Shown here: one piece after another, positions 36,887 to 45,983 of the stretch
Layout of the letters: each line of letters begins with the position of its first letter
Position numbering within the stretch: the stretch's first letter is position 1
Assembly (NCBI GenBank): GCA_011526085.1
Contig: WYBC01000016.1
Span: forward strand, 248,001-312,000
Origin: Lysobacter sp.
Lineage (GTDB): Bacteria > Pseudomonadota > Gammaproteobacteria > Xanthomonadales > Xanthomonadaceae
Length of the DNA stretch: 64,000 nucleotides
Direction of reading: 5' to 3'
Notes under the pieces: model-generated
Told to the model about the DNA's origin: nothing
Seen by the model: the letters and a program-made list of their open reading frames with translations, nothing else
The model's database searches: none
Position numbers and translations under genes: made by a program

Positions 36887-37332
36887 GCCCCGCCTCCGGC
36901 CGCGTTGAGATCGGTGGGCGTCACCAGCCGCAGCGAGCGCAACTGCAGGGTCTGCCGCGGCCCGCCGTCGCCCCAGCGCAGGGTCAGATCCAGCTGCAGC
37001 AGCTTCGGCGCACCGAGGATTTCCGCCTGCCGCGGCGGCGCGGACGGATCGACATACGGCTCCACCGTCATTTCCCAGCGGTAGCGCCCGTTCTCCAGCG
37101 CGCCGCCGCGCTGACCCACGGCCAGCGCTTCGCCCACGCCCGCCTGGTCCAGCAGCGATTGCGCATGCAGCGCGGCGCGGCCGTATTCGTCGGAAGCGCG
37201 GACCTGTTTCGTCGCATTGGTGAGCGAGCCGAGCAGCAGGCTCATGGCGAAGGCGAGCAGCGCGAACGCGACCACCACTTCGATCAGCGTGTAACCGCGC
37301 TGGGCGGCGCGGCGGCGCGAGGCGGCGTTCAT
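36883..37332 (-). CDS. gspI: Type II secretion minor pseudopilin GspI
   Basis: 149 residues with prepilin site QRG|YTLIEVVVAFALLAFAMS (Tyr instead of Phe at mature position 1, Glu5 kept). The short C-terminal domain ends in WGDGGPRQTLQLRSLRL. It starts assembly of the tip complex. Overlaps gspH and gspJ by four bases each. Confidence 0.9.
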   Translation of the reverse strand: MNAASRRRAAQRGYTLIEVVVAFALLAFAMSLLLGSLTNATKQVRASDEYGRAALHAQSLLDQAGVGEALAVGQRGGALENGRYRWEMTVEPYVDPSAPPRQAEILGAPKLLQLDLTLRWGDGGPRQTLQLRSLRLVTPTDLNAAGGGA

Positions 37333-37832
37333 CGCCGCGCCTCGTTGCGACGCAGCGCGACTTCGCCGGTCAGCCAGGTGACATCGATGTTCCAGGCGGC
37401 GTTGTCTCGGCGCAGCTGGATCTGGCCGCCGGTGGACGCGCCGTCCTCGAAGAACAGGATCACGCCCTCGCCTTCCTTCGACTGCACCTGGCGCACGCCG
37501 GTGAACGCGACCTCGAACGCTTTCGGCAGATCGCCGTGGCGGCCCTTGGCGCCGGTCCAGGTGCGCTCGGCGGGCACGATCGAAAACGTCTGCACGGTGC
37601 CGGTGGCGATGGCCTGGGCGCGCGCGAAGCGCAGCTCGGCCACCAGTTCCTTCGCGGCGGACCGCATGCGCAGACCGTCCATGCCGCCGGTCATCGCGCC
37701 GACCAGGATCAGGCTGAGCGCGGCGATCAGGGTCACCACCACCAGGATTTCGAGCAGGGTGAAGCCGCGCGCGATGCGCGGCCGGCGCATGATCGACCGG
37801 GGCATGGAGCGCCGGGCGCGCGCGACGGTCAT
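37329..37832 (-). CDS. gspH: Type II secretion minor pseudopilin GspH
   Basis: 167 residues. The prepilin site is ARG|FTLLEILVVVTLIAALS; the mature domain starts with the GspH block LRMRSAAKELVAELRFARAQAIATG. A basic leader of 22 residues from ATG 37832 is assumed; an in-frame ATG at 37805 would shorten it. It connects pseudopilus tip and shaft. Confidence 0.9.
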   Translation of the reverse strand: MTVARARRSMPRSIMRRPRIARGFTLLEILVVVTLIAALSLILVGAMTGGMDGLRMRSAAKELVAELRFARAQAIATGTVQTFSIVPAERTWTGAKGRHGDLPKAFEVAFTGVRQVQSKEGEGVILFFEDGASTGGQIQLRRDNAAWNIDVTWLTGEVALRRNEARR

Positions 37833-37877
37833 GCGGAGCGTGTCCGGCGGCGGACGGCGGCGACGCGCGGCGGGCCG

Positions 37878-38330
37878 TTACTGTCCGTAGTGGATGTCGC
37901 TGTCGACGCTGCTGCCGCCCGGCTGCCCGTCCTTGCCGTAGCTGATCAGGTCGAAATCGCCGTTCTCGCCGGGCACCGCGTACTGCAACGGCTTGTTGAA
38001 GGGATCCTTGAGATCCTTGTCCCTGGCGTACGGGCCCAGCCAGCCGTTGATCTGCGGATCGTTCACCAGATCCTCGAGCGTGCGCGGGTACTCGCCCACA
38101 TCGGAGTTGTACTGCTCGATGCTGGCGGCGAGCTTGTCGACCTGCAGCTTGGCCAGCTTGTGGTTGGCCTTGTCCTTGTTGCCGAAGACGCTGCTGCCGA
38201 CCACCGCCAGCACGCCGCCGATGAGCACGATCACGATGATGATCTCGATCAGGGTCATGCCGGCCTGCGAACGGCGCGGAGCGGGACGGCGGTAGGGGCG
38301 GTGATGGCGCATGGCGTGAAATCCGTTCAT
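37878..38330 (-). CDS. gspG: Type II secretion major pseudopilin GspG
   Basis: 150 residues. The prepilin site is SQAG|MTLIEIIIVIVLIGGV, with Met at mature position 1. The mature C-terminal calcium-site region, DPFNKPLQYAVPGENGDFDLISYGKDGQPGG, is the GspG hallmark. It forms the pseudopilus shaft. Start 38330 or the in-frame ATG at 38312. Confidence 0.95.
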   Translation of the reverse strand: MNGFHAMRHHRPYRRPAPRRSQAGMTLIEIIIVIVLIGGVLAVVGSSVFGNKDKANHKLAKLQVDKLAASIEQYNSDVGEYPRTLEDLVNDPQINGWLGPYARDKDLKDPFNKPLQYAVPGENGDFDLISYGKDGQPGGSSVDSDIHYGQ

Positions 38331-38414
38331 GAGGGTGGGCGGCGCGAACGCCGGATTATAGGGACTGGATCGAAGGCGGCCGGATCGAATGGAGCATGAT
38401 CGAGTGGAGCACGA

Positions 38415-39626
38415 TCAGATGGAGCCGGTGAGCTGGTACATCGGCATCAGCACCGCGAGGATGACCCCGCCGATCACCACCGCCAGCACCACCGTGATCA
38501 TCGGCACCAGCGCGGCCAGCATCCGGTCCAGCGCCTGGCCCGTCTCGGCCTCGAAGGTGTCGGCGGTCTTCAGCAGCATGGCGTCGAGCGCGCCGGATTC
38601 CTCGCCGACCTGGATCATCTGCAGGGCCAGACGCGGGAAACGCTTGCCCTTGCCCAGCGCGGTGGACAGGCCGACGCCGTTCTTGACGTCGCCTGCCGCG
38701 GATTCGACATCGGCGATCAGCGCTTGGTTCCCCAGCACGCGGCCGCCGATGCCCAGCGCGGTGAGCAGCGGCACGCCGTTCTTCAGCAGGGTGCCGACGG
38801 TGCGCGCCAGCCGAGCGGTTTCCATCCGGGCCACGATCGGTCCGGCGAAGCGCTGGCGCAGCAGCCATTCGTCGAAACGGGCGCGGAACGCCGGCTGCCG
38901 CCATTTCCGGCCCAGCCACCACACGCCCAGCGCGGGCAGGCCCACCAGCACCCACCACCAGTCGCGCACGCCCAGCCCGATCGCCAGCACCATCCGCGAG
39001 AACAGCGGCAGTTCGGCGTCGAGGTTCTCGTACATCGCCGCGAACTGCGGCACCACGTAGCCGAGCAGGAACAGCAGCGAGAACCCGACCATCGTCACCA
39101 GGATCGCCGGGTAGATCATGGCGTTGATCACGCGGCCGCGCAGCGCGCGGCTGCGCTCGAGGTAATCGGCCAGCCGCTGCAGGGTTTCGTGCAGGCTGCC
39201 GCCGGTCTCACCGGCGCGGATCATGTTGATGTACAGCCGCGAGAACACGCCGTGCTGGCGCTCCAGCGCCACCGACAGCGAGGTGCCGCCGCGGACGGCG
39301 TCGCGGATGTCGGAAATGGTGCGGCGGGCGGCCTCGTCTTCCGGCAGCTCGAGCAGGATGGACAGCGCGCGGTCCAGCGGTTGCCCGGCGCCGAGCAGGG
39401 TCGCGAGCTGCTGGGTGAACTGCACCAGACGGCCGCCGGCGAACGGCTTGGGCTTGAACAGGCTGCCCCAGGCCACGCCGGTCGCGGCCGCCGCCAGGAT
39501 GGCCTCGACCGGCAGATGCCCCTGTTCCTGCAGACGCAGCACGACTTCGGTGTCGCTGGCGGCCTCCATCTGGCCATCCAGGACTTCGCCGCGGCTGTTC
39601 AGGGCTTTGTAGCGGTACAGGGGCAT
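38415..39626 (-). CDS. gspF: Type II secretion inner-membrane protein GspF
   Basis: 403 residues. Two tandem cytoplasmic F-domains, each with a following membrane segment: YKALNSRGEVLDGQMEA at the start, QFTQQLATLLGAGQPLDRAL in the first repeat, and TARLARTVGTLLKNGVPLLTAL in the second. The signature GEESGALDAML lies near residue 350. GspF is the polytopic platform core. ATG 39626 starts the conserved MPLYRYKALN. An 88-base gap precedes gspG. Confidence 0.94.
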   Translation of the reverse strand: MPLYRYKALNSRGEVLDGQMEAASDTEVVLRLQEQGHLPVEAILAAAATGVAWGSLFKPKPFAGGRLVQFTQQLATLLGAGQPLDRALSILLELPEDEAARRTISDIRDAVRGGTSLSVALERQHGVFSRLYINMIRAGETGGSLHETLQRLADYLERSRALRGRVINAMIYPAILVTMVGFSLLFLLGYVVPQFAAMYENLDAELPLFSRMVLAIGLGVRDWWWVLVGLPALGVWWLGRKWRQPAFRARFDEWLLRQRFAGPIVARMETARLARTVGTLLKNGVPLLTALGIGGRVLGNQALIADVESAAGDVKNGVGLSTALGKGKRFPRLALQMIQVGEESGALDAMLLKTADTFEAETGQALDRMLAALVPMITVVLAVVIGGVILAVLMPMYQLTGSI

Positions 39627-39783
39627 GGGGCTCGATCTGCGGGCGATGCGTCGGGGGGCCCGGATCGGGTCGACCCGGGGCGGGACTGGCAGGATATCGG
39701 CGGCCACCCCCGATTGGGAGCCTCCGCGGCCGCGAAGGTTCCCGGCCGGCCCGTTCGACGGACCGGCGGGCGCCGCGGCGGCG

Positions 39784-40689
39784 TCACCGGGTCGGCTGCA
39801 TCTGCAGGATGTCGCGCTCGACCAGCGTCACCAGACGGGTCAGCTCCGTCCGCTGCGGCGCAGCATCGTTGTTGAACCAGAGATAGCGCTCGTAGTCGGT
39901 GTACGAGCAGGCGAACATCGTGATGCAGACCATGTTCAACGCCCGGGAACCGCGGGCACAGTCGAATCCGGCGCGGCACGCCGCCAGCATCCACGCGCTC
40001 TGCGCGCGCTCGCCCTGGAACGCGGACGCCACGGCCGGATCGGGCCAGGGTTCGTTCGCCTTCGCCAGCAGCAGGGCCATTTCGAAGATCGCGTCGGGGT
40101 CGCCGGACGCGCGCAGCTTGTCGACGAAATATTTCAGCTGGCCGCTGTTGAGCGTGGGCACGGTGCGCCCGAAATAGCGCATTTCCGACGCCAGATCCCC
40201 GGCCTTGGCGCTCTTGTGCAGCCAGTAGCGGCCGGCATCCGGGTTCTTCCGCAGGTCGGCATCGGCCTGGACGCAGAAATGCTTGTAGTCGGCGTAGATG
40301 CCCTTGACCGTGGGCTGTGCGGCGGGATCGGCCTTGGTCAGCGTTCCCAGCATGCGCAGGGCGACGTTCATCTGCCCGGCATAGGCCAGACAGTCCTCGT
40401 AGATCTCCGACAGCCGGCGCTGGGCGACCACGTCGCCGCCCATCGCCGCGTCGCGGATCTCGACATAGGTCGCCTCGCGCCACAGGCGCCGGTGGTGGGC
40501 GACCGCCGCGCGGACGCGTTCGGCGCGTTCGCCGCGCTGCGCCGACGACAGCGCCGACACGACTTTTGGGGCGGACACGGCGTCTTCCTGCGGCGGCGTG
40601 CCGCCGCGATCGCGCAGGAACCACCACACGGTCGCTGCCGATGCGATGGCCACCAGGGCCACGGCTGCGACGAGAACTCCCTTCTTCAT
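39784..40689 (-). CDS. Membrane-anchored protein of unknown function between gspE and gspF
   Basis: 301 residues. A single N-terminal membrane helix (about 4-26, VLVAAVALVAIASAATVWWFL) with most of the chain predicted in the periplasm. The rest is helical; AGRYWLHKSAKAGDLASEMRYFGR resembles one Sel1-type repeat, and six cysteines could form disulfides. No function is known. It has a good ribosome site (GAGGGGG) and lies in the gap where xps gspE normally meets gspF, so a role in secretion or simple insertion are both possible. Confidence 0.72.
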   Translation of the reverse strand: MKKGVLVAAVALVAIASAATVWWFLRDRGGTPPQEDAVSAPKVVSALSSAQRGERAERVRAAVAHHRRLWREATYVEIRDAAMGGDVVAQRRLSEIYEDCLAYAGQMNVALRMLGTLTKADPAAQPTVKGIYADYKHFCVQADADLRKNPDAGRYWLHKSAKAGDLASEMRYFGRTVPTLNSGQLKYFVDKLRASGDPDAIFEMALLLAKANEPWPDPAVASAFQGERAQSAWMLAACRAGFDCARGSRALNMVCITMFACSYTDYERYLWFNNDAAPQRTELTRLVTLVERDILQMQPTR

Positions 40690-40753
40690 TCACGCCCCCT
40701 CTTGCGGAAAACGGTTCGATTCCCCGGCCGCGCGGACGCGCGACGGCCACGCA

Positions 40754-42493
40754 TCACGCATCTTCGGTCACGCGCAGCACTTCCTCGATCGTGGTCACGC
40801 CGGCCAGGGCCTTGGCGATGCCGTCCTCGTACATCGTGCGCATGCCGGCCTGTTTCGCCAACTGCTCCAGCTCGCCCATCCCGGCATGACGCATCACCGC
40901 GCGGCGGATCTCGTCGTTCATCACCAGGAATTCCATGATCGTGGTGCGGCCGAGATAGCCGGTGGGCGCGATCGCGGAACCGCGCGGCCGGAACAGATGG
41001 ATCGTGCCTTCCGGCTGCCAGCGGCGCAGACCGAACTTCTCGATCTCCTCCGGCGAGGCTTCGTAGCGTTCGGCGTGGACGGGCTCCAGCCGGCGCACCA
41101 GGCGCTGGGCGAGGATGCCGTTGATGGTCGAGGTCAGCAGATAGTCCTCGACGCCCATGTCGAGCAGGCGGGTGATGCCGCCGGCGGCGTTGTTGGTGTG
41201 CAGCGTGCTGAGCACCAGATGGCCGGTGAGCGCGGACTGGATCGCGATCTTGCACGTTTCCAGATCGCGCATTTCGCCGATCATGATGATGTCCGGGTCC
41301 TGGCGCACGATGCTGCGCAGGGCATGGGCGAAATCCAGCCCGATCTGCGGCTTGGCCTGGATCTGGTTGATGCCCTCGATCTGGTATTCGACCGGATCCT
41401 CGACGGTGATGATCTTCACGTCGGGGGTGTTGATCTTGCTCAGCGCCGTGTACAGCGTGGTGGTCTTGCCCGAACCGGTGGGGCCGGTGACCAGCAGGAT
41501 GCCGTGCGGCTGTTCCAGCACGTGCTGGAACTGCGGCAGGAAATCGTCGGTGAAGCCGAGCTTCTTGAAGTCGAAGACCACGGTTTCGCGGTCGAGCAGA
41601 CGCATCACCACCGATTCGCCGTGCGCGGTCGGCACGGTGCTGACGCGCAGGTCCAGCTCCTTGCCCTGCACCCGGATCATGATCCGGCCGTCCTGCGGCA
41701 GGCGGCGCTCGGCGATGTTGAGCTTGGCCATGATCTTCACGCGCGAGATGACCGCCGCGGTGAGATTGGCCGGCGGGCTTTCGCCCTCCTCCAGCACGCC
41801 GTCGATGCGGTAGCGCACCTTGAGCCGGTTCTCGAACGGTTCGATGTGGATGTCCGAGGCGCGCAGTTCGACCGCGCGCTGGATGATGAGGTTCACCAGG
41901 CGGATGACCGGCGCTTCCGAGGCCAGATCGCGCAGATGTTCGACGTCGTCCATGTCGCCGGACTCGCCCTCGGCGGTCTCGACGATCGCGCCCATCGCAC
42001 TGCGGCCCTGGCCGTGCCAGCGCTCGATCAGATCGCCGATCTCCGAGCGCAGGCCGACCAGCGGGCGGACTTCGCGCTGGCTGGCGAGGCGGATCGCATC
42101 GAGGGTGTAGGGGTCCTGCGGGTCGGCCATCAGCGCGGCGACGTGTGCCTCGCTCTCGCCCACCGGCACGACCGCGAACTGTTTCATGAATTTCAGGCTG
42201 AGCTCGACTCCTTCCGGCGGCAGGTCGGGCAGTTCCTTCACCGCGATCAGCGGCAGCCCCAGCACCTCGGCGCAGGCTTCGGCGTGGTCGCGCTCGGACA
42301 CCAGCCCCATGCGGGCGATGAGGGCGAGCAGTTCCCCGCCGGTTTCGTCCTGCACGCGCTGGGCGCGGACCAGATCGGCTTCCTTGAGACGTCCCTTCTC
42401 GATCAGCGCGGCGACGACCCGCTCGCCGTCGCTCGGCGGAGGCATCGCGGCCTGCGGTTCGCCCATGTCCACATCGGCTGCTGCTGCATTCAC
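40754..42493 (-). CDS. gspE: Type II secretion ATPase GspE (XpsE)
   Basis: 579 residues. N1E/N2E domains for GspL binding (about 15-190) lead to the RecA-like ATPase: Walker A GPTGSGKTT, Asp box IITVEDPVEYQ, Walker B IIMIGEMRD and HLVLSTLHTNNA. After HAERYEAS, where many GspE proteins carry a CxxC...CxxC zinc finger, no cysteines are found. It powers pseudopilus growth. First of the gsp genes on this strand. Confidence 0.94.
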   Translation of the reverse strand: MNAAAADVDMGEPQAAMPPPSDGERVVAALIEKGRLKEADLVRAQRVQDETGGELLALIARMGLVSERDHAEACAEVLGLPLIAVKELPDLPPEGVELSLKFMKQFAVVPVGESEAHVAALMADPQDPYTLDAIRLASQREVRPLVGLRSEIGDLIERWHGQGRSAMGAIVETAEGESGDMDDVEHLRDLASEAPVIRLVNLIIQRAVELRASDIHIEPFENRLKVRYRIDGVLEEGESPPANLTAAVISRVKIMAKLNIAERRLPQDGRIMIRVQGKELDLRVSTVPTAHGESVVMRLLDRETVVFDFKKLGFTDDFLPQFQHVLEQPHGILLVTGPTGSGKTTTLYTALSKINTPDVKIITVEDPVEYQIEGINQIQAKPQIGLDFAHALRSIVRQDPDIIMIGEMRDLETCKIAIQSALTGHLVLSTLHTNNAAGGITRLLDMGVEDYLLTSTINGILAQRLVRRLEPVHAERYEASPEEIEKFGLRRWQPEGTIHLFRPRGSAIAPTGYLGRTTIMEFLVMNDEIRRAVMRHAGMGELEQLAKQAGMRTMYEDGIAKALAGVTTIEEVLRVTEDA

Positions 42494-42615
42494 ACCGTCA
42501 CCCTCGTCCTGCCCTTGCGGCCGGCGGTCCCGGCGCGTCTTCGAAGATCGTTACTGTAACCCGCGGTCGGCAGCTTGTTGAAAACCCGGCATGCGGCTCC
42601 GTCCCCGGAAACGAA

Positions 42616-42637
42616 CGCGCCGCCCGAAGGCGGCGCG
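42616..42637 (-). terminator. Hairpin downstream of the XVIPCD gene, upstream of gspE
   Basis: Nine-base arms (42616-42624 and 42629-42637) pair perfectly around CGAA. The minus-strand continuation is only mildly T-rich (GTTCGTTT), so this is a possible terminator for the XVIPCD gene rather than a strong one. Confidence 0.4.
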
Positions 42638-42729
42638 CTCGCTGTTCCATCCCAAGGGTCGTTCCTTCGTCCCTGCCGCTTGTGACCGGGCATCGGGCCG
42701 CAAGTTCCCGCACGCCTTCATCCGCGGTT

Positions 42730-43500
42730 TCAACGCAGCATCGTCATCCCGCCCGACGGTGGCGACATCGCCGGCGGGCTCAGCTCGGACAGCAGAAGCC
42801 CCTCCCCGGGTTTGGGCGTGCAGGCTTCGGGGGTGATCTTCGCGGTGCTCTGCTCCACCGAGCGGGCGACCGCCTCCGCGTAATCCACGGTTGCCCGTCG
42901 CGCTTCCGGCGCGTAGGGATTCGGACCTTCGATCGCGATGAATTTTCCGCCGTCCCTGCCGGCGACGACGTGGTCGATCCCCTTCAGACCGGCCTCCTTG
43001 GCCTCGGCCGCGATCGCCGCCGCGACCCGCTCACGCTGCGCCTCGGAGTTGAACAGGCCGCACAGCCCGGGCTGCTGCAGTTCCGACAATGCCTGCTTGA
43101 ACAGCTTGTGATCGGGGTGGGCCGGATCGTTCAGCAGCGGCGTCTCCGGCACCCATTTCCCGCCTTCCGAGCGCCCTTCGGACGACAGCGGCGCGCAGGG
43201 GTTCGGATCCCAGGTCTCGGGCGCCGGCTGCGGATCCTGCTCGGGAAGCTTCGGGCACCAGTCGATGTCCGGTCTCGGCGCCGGCGTGTCGCCTCGCGCC
43301 GGCGGCGCGTCGCCGGGCGGGGATTCGTTCGTCCGCGACTCCGCCCGTTCCCGTGGACGGGGGTCCGGCAGCTCCGGGAGCGGATCACGGCGCGGCTGCC
43401 CCGGCTGCAGCGGTTCGCCCTCGGCGAGCCATGTTCCGCCGGCGCCGTTCCCGCCGGGGGGCGGAAAACCCGTTCCGTCTTCGATCCGTGCGTCGCGCAT
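42730..43500 (-). CDS. XVIPCD-domain protein, candidate X-T4SS effector
   Basis: 256 residues. Residues about 120-225 match the Xanthomonas VirD4-interacting protein conserved domain: LLNDPAHPDHKLFKQAL (122-138) and AAAIAAEAKEAGLKGIDHVV (160-179) followed by GGKFIAIEG. This C-terminal domain targets bacterial-killing effectors to the type IV coupling protein VirD4. The N-terminal 115 residues are Pro/Glu/Arg-rich and contain no recognised lipase, nuclease or peptidoglycan hydrolase domain. Four cysteines (82, 102, 147, 227) may pair. No type IV genes or obvious immunity gene are adjacent. AAGGA precedes the start. Confidence 0.78.
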   Translation of the reverse strand: MRDARIEDGTGFPPPGGNGAGGTWLAEGEPLQPGQPRRDPLPELPDPRPRERAESRTNESPPGDAPPARGDTPAPRPDIDWCPKLPEQDPQPAPETWDPNPCAPLSSEGRSEGGKWVPETPLLNDPAHPDHKLFKQALSELQQPGLCGLFNSEAQRERVAAAIAAEAKEAGLKGIDHVVAGRDGGKFIAIEGPNPYAPEARRATVDYAEAVARSVEQSTAKITPEACTPKPGEGLLLSELSPPAMSPPSGGMTMLR

Positions 43501-43574
43501 GCCGGCGGTCCTTCTTCGATCGATCCGGATCGCGACGCCGCGATCGGCGGCGCCAGCGATGGATCAGCGGTGGG

Positions 43575-44705
43575 TCAGCGCACCTCGGCCACTTCCACGC
43601 CGTCCAGGCCGGCGGCCAGGGTGCGGGCGTCGCCGCCCTGGGCGAGCTTGATCTTCAGGCGAACCTCGTTCTGCGAGTCGGCGTAGCGCAGCGCGTCCTC
43701 GTAGGTGATCTCGCCGGCCTGGTACAGCTCGAACAGGGCCTGGTCGAAGGTCTTCATGCCGAGGTTGGTGGACTCCTTCATCACTTCCTTCAGCTTGTGG
43801 ATCTCGCCGTCGCGGATGTAGTCCTGCACCAGCGGCGTGCCGAGCAGGATTTCCATCGCGACCTTGCGGCCCTTGCCGTCCGGGGTCGGGATCAACTGCT
43901 GCGCGACCACGCCCTTCATGTTCAGCGACAGGTCCATCAGCAGCTGGCTGCGGCGATCCTCGGGGAAGAAGTTGATGATGCGGTCCATCGCCTGGTTGGC
44001 GTTGTTGGCGTGCAGGGTGCACAGCACCAGATGGCCGGTTTCGGCGAAGGCGATGGCGTAGTCCATGCCCTCGCGGGTGCGCACCTCGCCGATCATGATC
44101 ACGTCCGGCGCCTGGCGCAGGGTGTTCTTCAGCGCGTTCTCCCAGCTGTCGGTGTCGATGCCGACCTCGCGCTGGGTGATGATGCAGCCCTCGTGCTTGT
44201 GCACGAATTCGATCGGGTCCTCGATGGTGATGATGTGGCCCGAGGAATTCTGGTTGCGATAGCCGATCATCGCCGCCAGCGAGGTCGATTTGCCGGTGCC
44301 GGTGGCGCCGACGAAGATGATGATGCCGCGCTTGGTCATCGCCAGGGTCTTGATGATCGGCGGCAGCGCCAGCTCCTCCACGGTCGGGATCTTCGACTCG
44401 ATCCGGCGCAGCACCATGCCCACCTGGTTGCGCTGGTAGAAGCAGCTCACGCGGAAGCGGCCCACGCCCGAGACACCGATGGCGAAGTTGCACTCGTGGG
44501 TCTTTTCGAACTCCTCGCGCTGCGCCGGCGTCATGACGTTCAGCACCATGTCGCGGCTCTGCTGCGGCGTGAGCGCGCTCTGGGTGATCGGCGACAGCTT
44601 GCCGTGCACCTTCATCGCCGGCGGCATGCCCGCGGTGATGAACAGGTCCGACGCCTTCTGGTGCGCCATCAGCTTGAGGAAGGAGGTGAAATCGGTGGTG
44701 CTCAT
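43575..44705 (-). CDS. pilU: Type IV pilus retraction ATPase, PilT-dependent accessory PilU
   Basis: 376 residues. Walker A GATGTGKSTS, HIITIEDPIEFVH, Walker B VIMIGEVRT and GHLVLCTLHANNANQAMDRI are present. The longer C-terminus (SQNEVRLKIKLAQGGDA) and divergence from the neighbouring gene mark it as PilU rather than PilT. It assists pilus retraction in twitching motility. It follows pilT by 58 bases on the same strand. Confidence 0.93.
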   Translation of the reverse strand: MSTTDFTSFLKLMAHQKASDLFITAGMPPAMKVHGKLSPITQSALTPQQSRDMVLNVMTPAQREEFEKTHECNFAIGVSGVGRFRVSCFYQRNQVGMVLRRIESKIPTVEELALPPIIKTLAMTKRGIIIFVGATGTGKSTSLAAMIGYRNQNSSGHIITIEDPIEFVHKHEGCIITQREVGIDTDSWENALKNTLRQAPDVIMIGEVRTREGMDYAIAFAETGHLVLCTLHANNANQAMDRIINFFPEDRRSQLLMDLSLNMKGVVAQQLIPTPDGKGRKVAMEILLGTPLVQDYIRDGEIHKLKEVMKESTNLGMKTFDQALFELYQAGEITYEDALRYADSQNEVRLKIKLAQGGDARTLAAGLDGVEVAEVR

Positions 44706-44763
44706 GGGGGAACTCCCTGAATCTGAACGCTGGACGCTGGGCGCGGAGGTGGCGGCCGGAGGA

Positions 44764-45801
44764 TTATTCGAACAGCCGCTTGTCCTTGGCGTAACCCTTG
44801 GCCTGCTGGCGGGTGATGAGGCTGCGCTTCACCAGATCCTGCAGATGCTGGTCGAGGGTCATCATGCCGAAGTTCTGGCCGGTCTGGATCGACGAGTACA
44901 TCTGCGCCACCTTGTCCTCGCGGATCAGGTTGCGGATCGCGGGGGTGCCGACCATGATTTCCCAGGCCGCGGTACGGCCGCCGCCGACCTTCTTCAGCAG
45001 CGCCTGCGAAATCACCGCGCGCAGCGATTCGGACAGCATCGAACGCACCATCGGCTTCTCGCCGGCGGGGAACACGTCGATGATGCGGTCCACGGTCTTC
45101 GCCGCCGAGCTGGTGTGCAGGGTGCCGAACACGAGGTGGCCGGTTTCCGCGGCGGTCAGCGCCAGGCGGATGGTCTCGATGTCGCGCATTTCGCCGACGA
45201 GGATGTAGTCCGGGTCTTCGCGCAGCGCGGAACGCAGCGCCTCGTTGAAGCCGTGGGTGTCGCGGTGGACCTCGCGCTGGTTGATCAGGCACTTCTGCGA
45301 GGTGTGGACGAATTCGATCGGGTCCTCGACGGTGAGGATGTGCGCGTATTCGCTCTTGTTGACGTGATCGACCATCGCCGCCAGCGTGGTCGACTTGCCC
45401 GAACCGGTCGGGCCGGTCACCAGGATCAGGCCCTGCGGCTGGTCGATCAGCTCGCGGAAGATCGGCGGGCAGCCGAGATCCTCGAGGGTCAGCACTTCCG
45501 AGGGAATCGTGCGGAAGACCGCGCCGGCACCGCGGTTCTGGTTGAACGCGTTGACGCGGAAGCGGGCCAGGCCGGGGATCTCGAACGAGAAGTCGCACTC
45601 GAGGAATTCCTCGTAGTCGCGGCGCTGCTTGTCCGACATGATGTCGTAGACCAGCGCATGGACCTGCTTGTGGTCCAGCGCGGGGATGTTGATGCGGCGC
45701 ACGTCGCCGTCGACGCGGATCATCGGCGGCAGCCCGGCGGACAGGTGCAGGTCCGACGCCTTGTTCTTGACCGAGAATGCCAATAGTTCGGCGATATCCA
45801 T
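44764..45801 (-). CDS. pilT: Type IV pilus retraction ATPase PilT
   Basis: 345 residues, near identical in length to other PilTs. It starts MDIAELLAFSVKNKASDLHLSAG and carries Walker A GPTGSGKSTT, Asp box ILTVEDPIEF, YILVGEMRD, GHLVFGTLHTSSAAKTVDRI and the AIRNLIRE motif needed for retraction. It depolymerises type IV pili. Divergent from yggS. Confidence 0.96.
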   Translation of the reverse strand: MDIAELLAFSVKNKASDLHLSAGLPPMIRVDGDVRRINIPALDHKQVHALVYDIMSDKQRRDYEEFLECDFSFEIPGLARFRVNAFNQNRGAGAVFRTIPSEVLTLEDLGCPPIFRELIDQPQGLILVTGPTGSGKSTTLAAMVDHVNKSEYAHILTVEDPIEFVHTSQKCLINQREVHRDTHGFNEALRSALREDPDYILVGEMRDIETIRLALTAAETGHLVFGTLHTSSAAKTVDRIIDVFPAGEKPMVRSMLSESLRAVISQALLKKVGGGRTAAWEIMVGTPAIRNLIREDKVAQMYSSIQTGQNFGMMTLDQHLQDLVKRSLITRQQAKGYAKDKRLFE

Positions 45802-45855
45802 GCAAACTCCCCGCGTAGCGATGTCGTGCGAGTCCGGAGACCCGGGATGCGCCGG

Positions 45856-45861
45856 AGTATA
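45856..45861 (-). promoter_or_regulatory. Candidate -10 box for pilT-pilU
   Basis: The minus strand reads TATACT 54 bases before the pilT start, inside the 182-base gap shared with divergent yggS. The -35 region is weak. Confidence 0.35.
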
Positions 45862-45983
45862 GCCCCGCACTCCGGATTTGCACCGGGTGCGGCGCGGTCG
45901 CGCTGCCGGCGGATCGCCGGTTCGACATACACTGCTCCTTTCCCGCGCCATTCCGCGACGCCCGTCGCATCCGAACGCACGCC

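Noticed and set aside
42730-43500. Type II secretion or pilus role for the gene between pilU and gspE
   Set aside because: It has no pilin, signal or platform motifs; the C-terminal match is to the VirD4-interacting domain.
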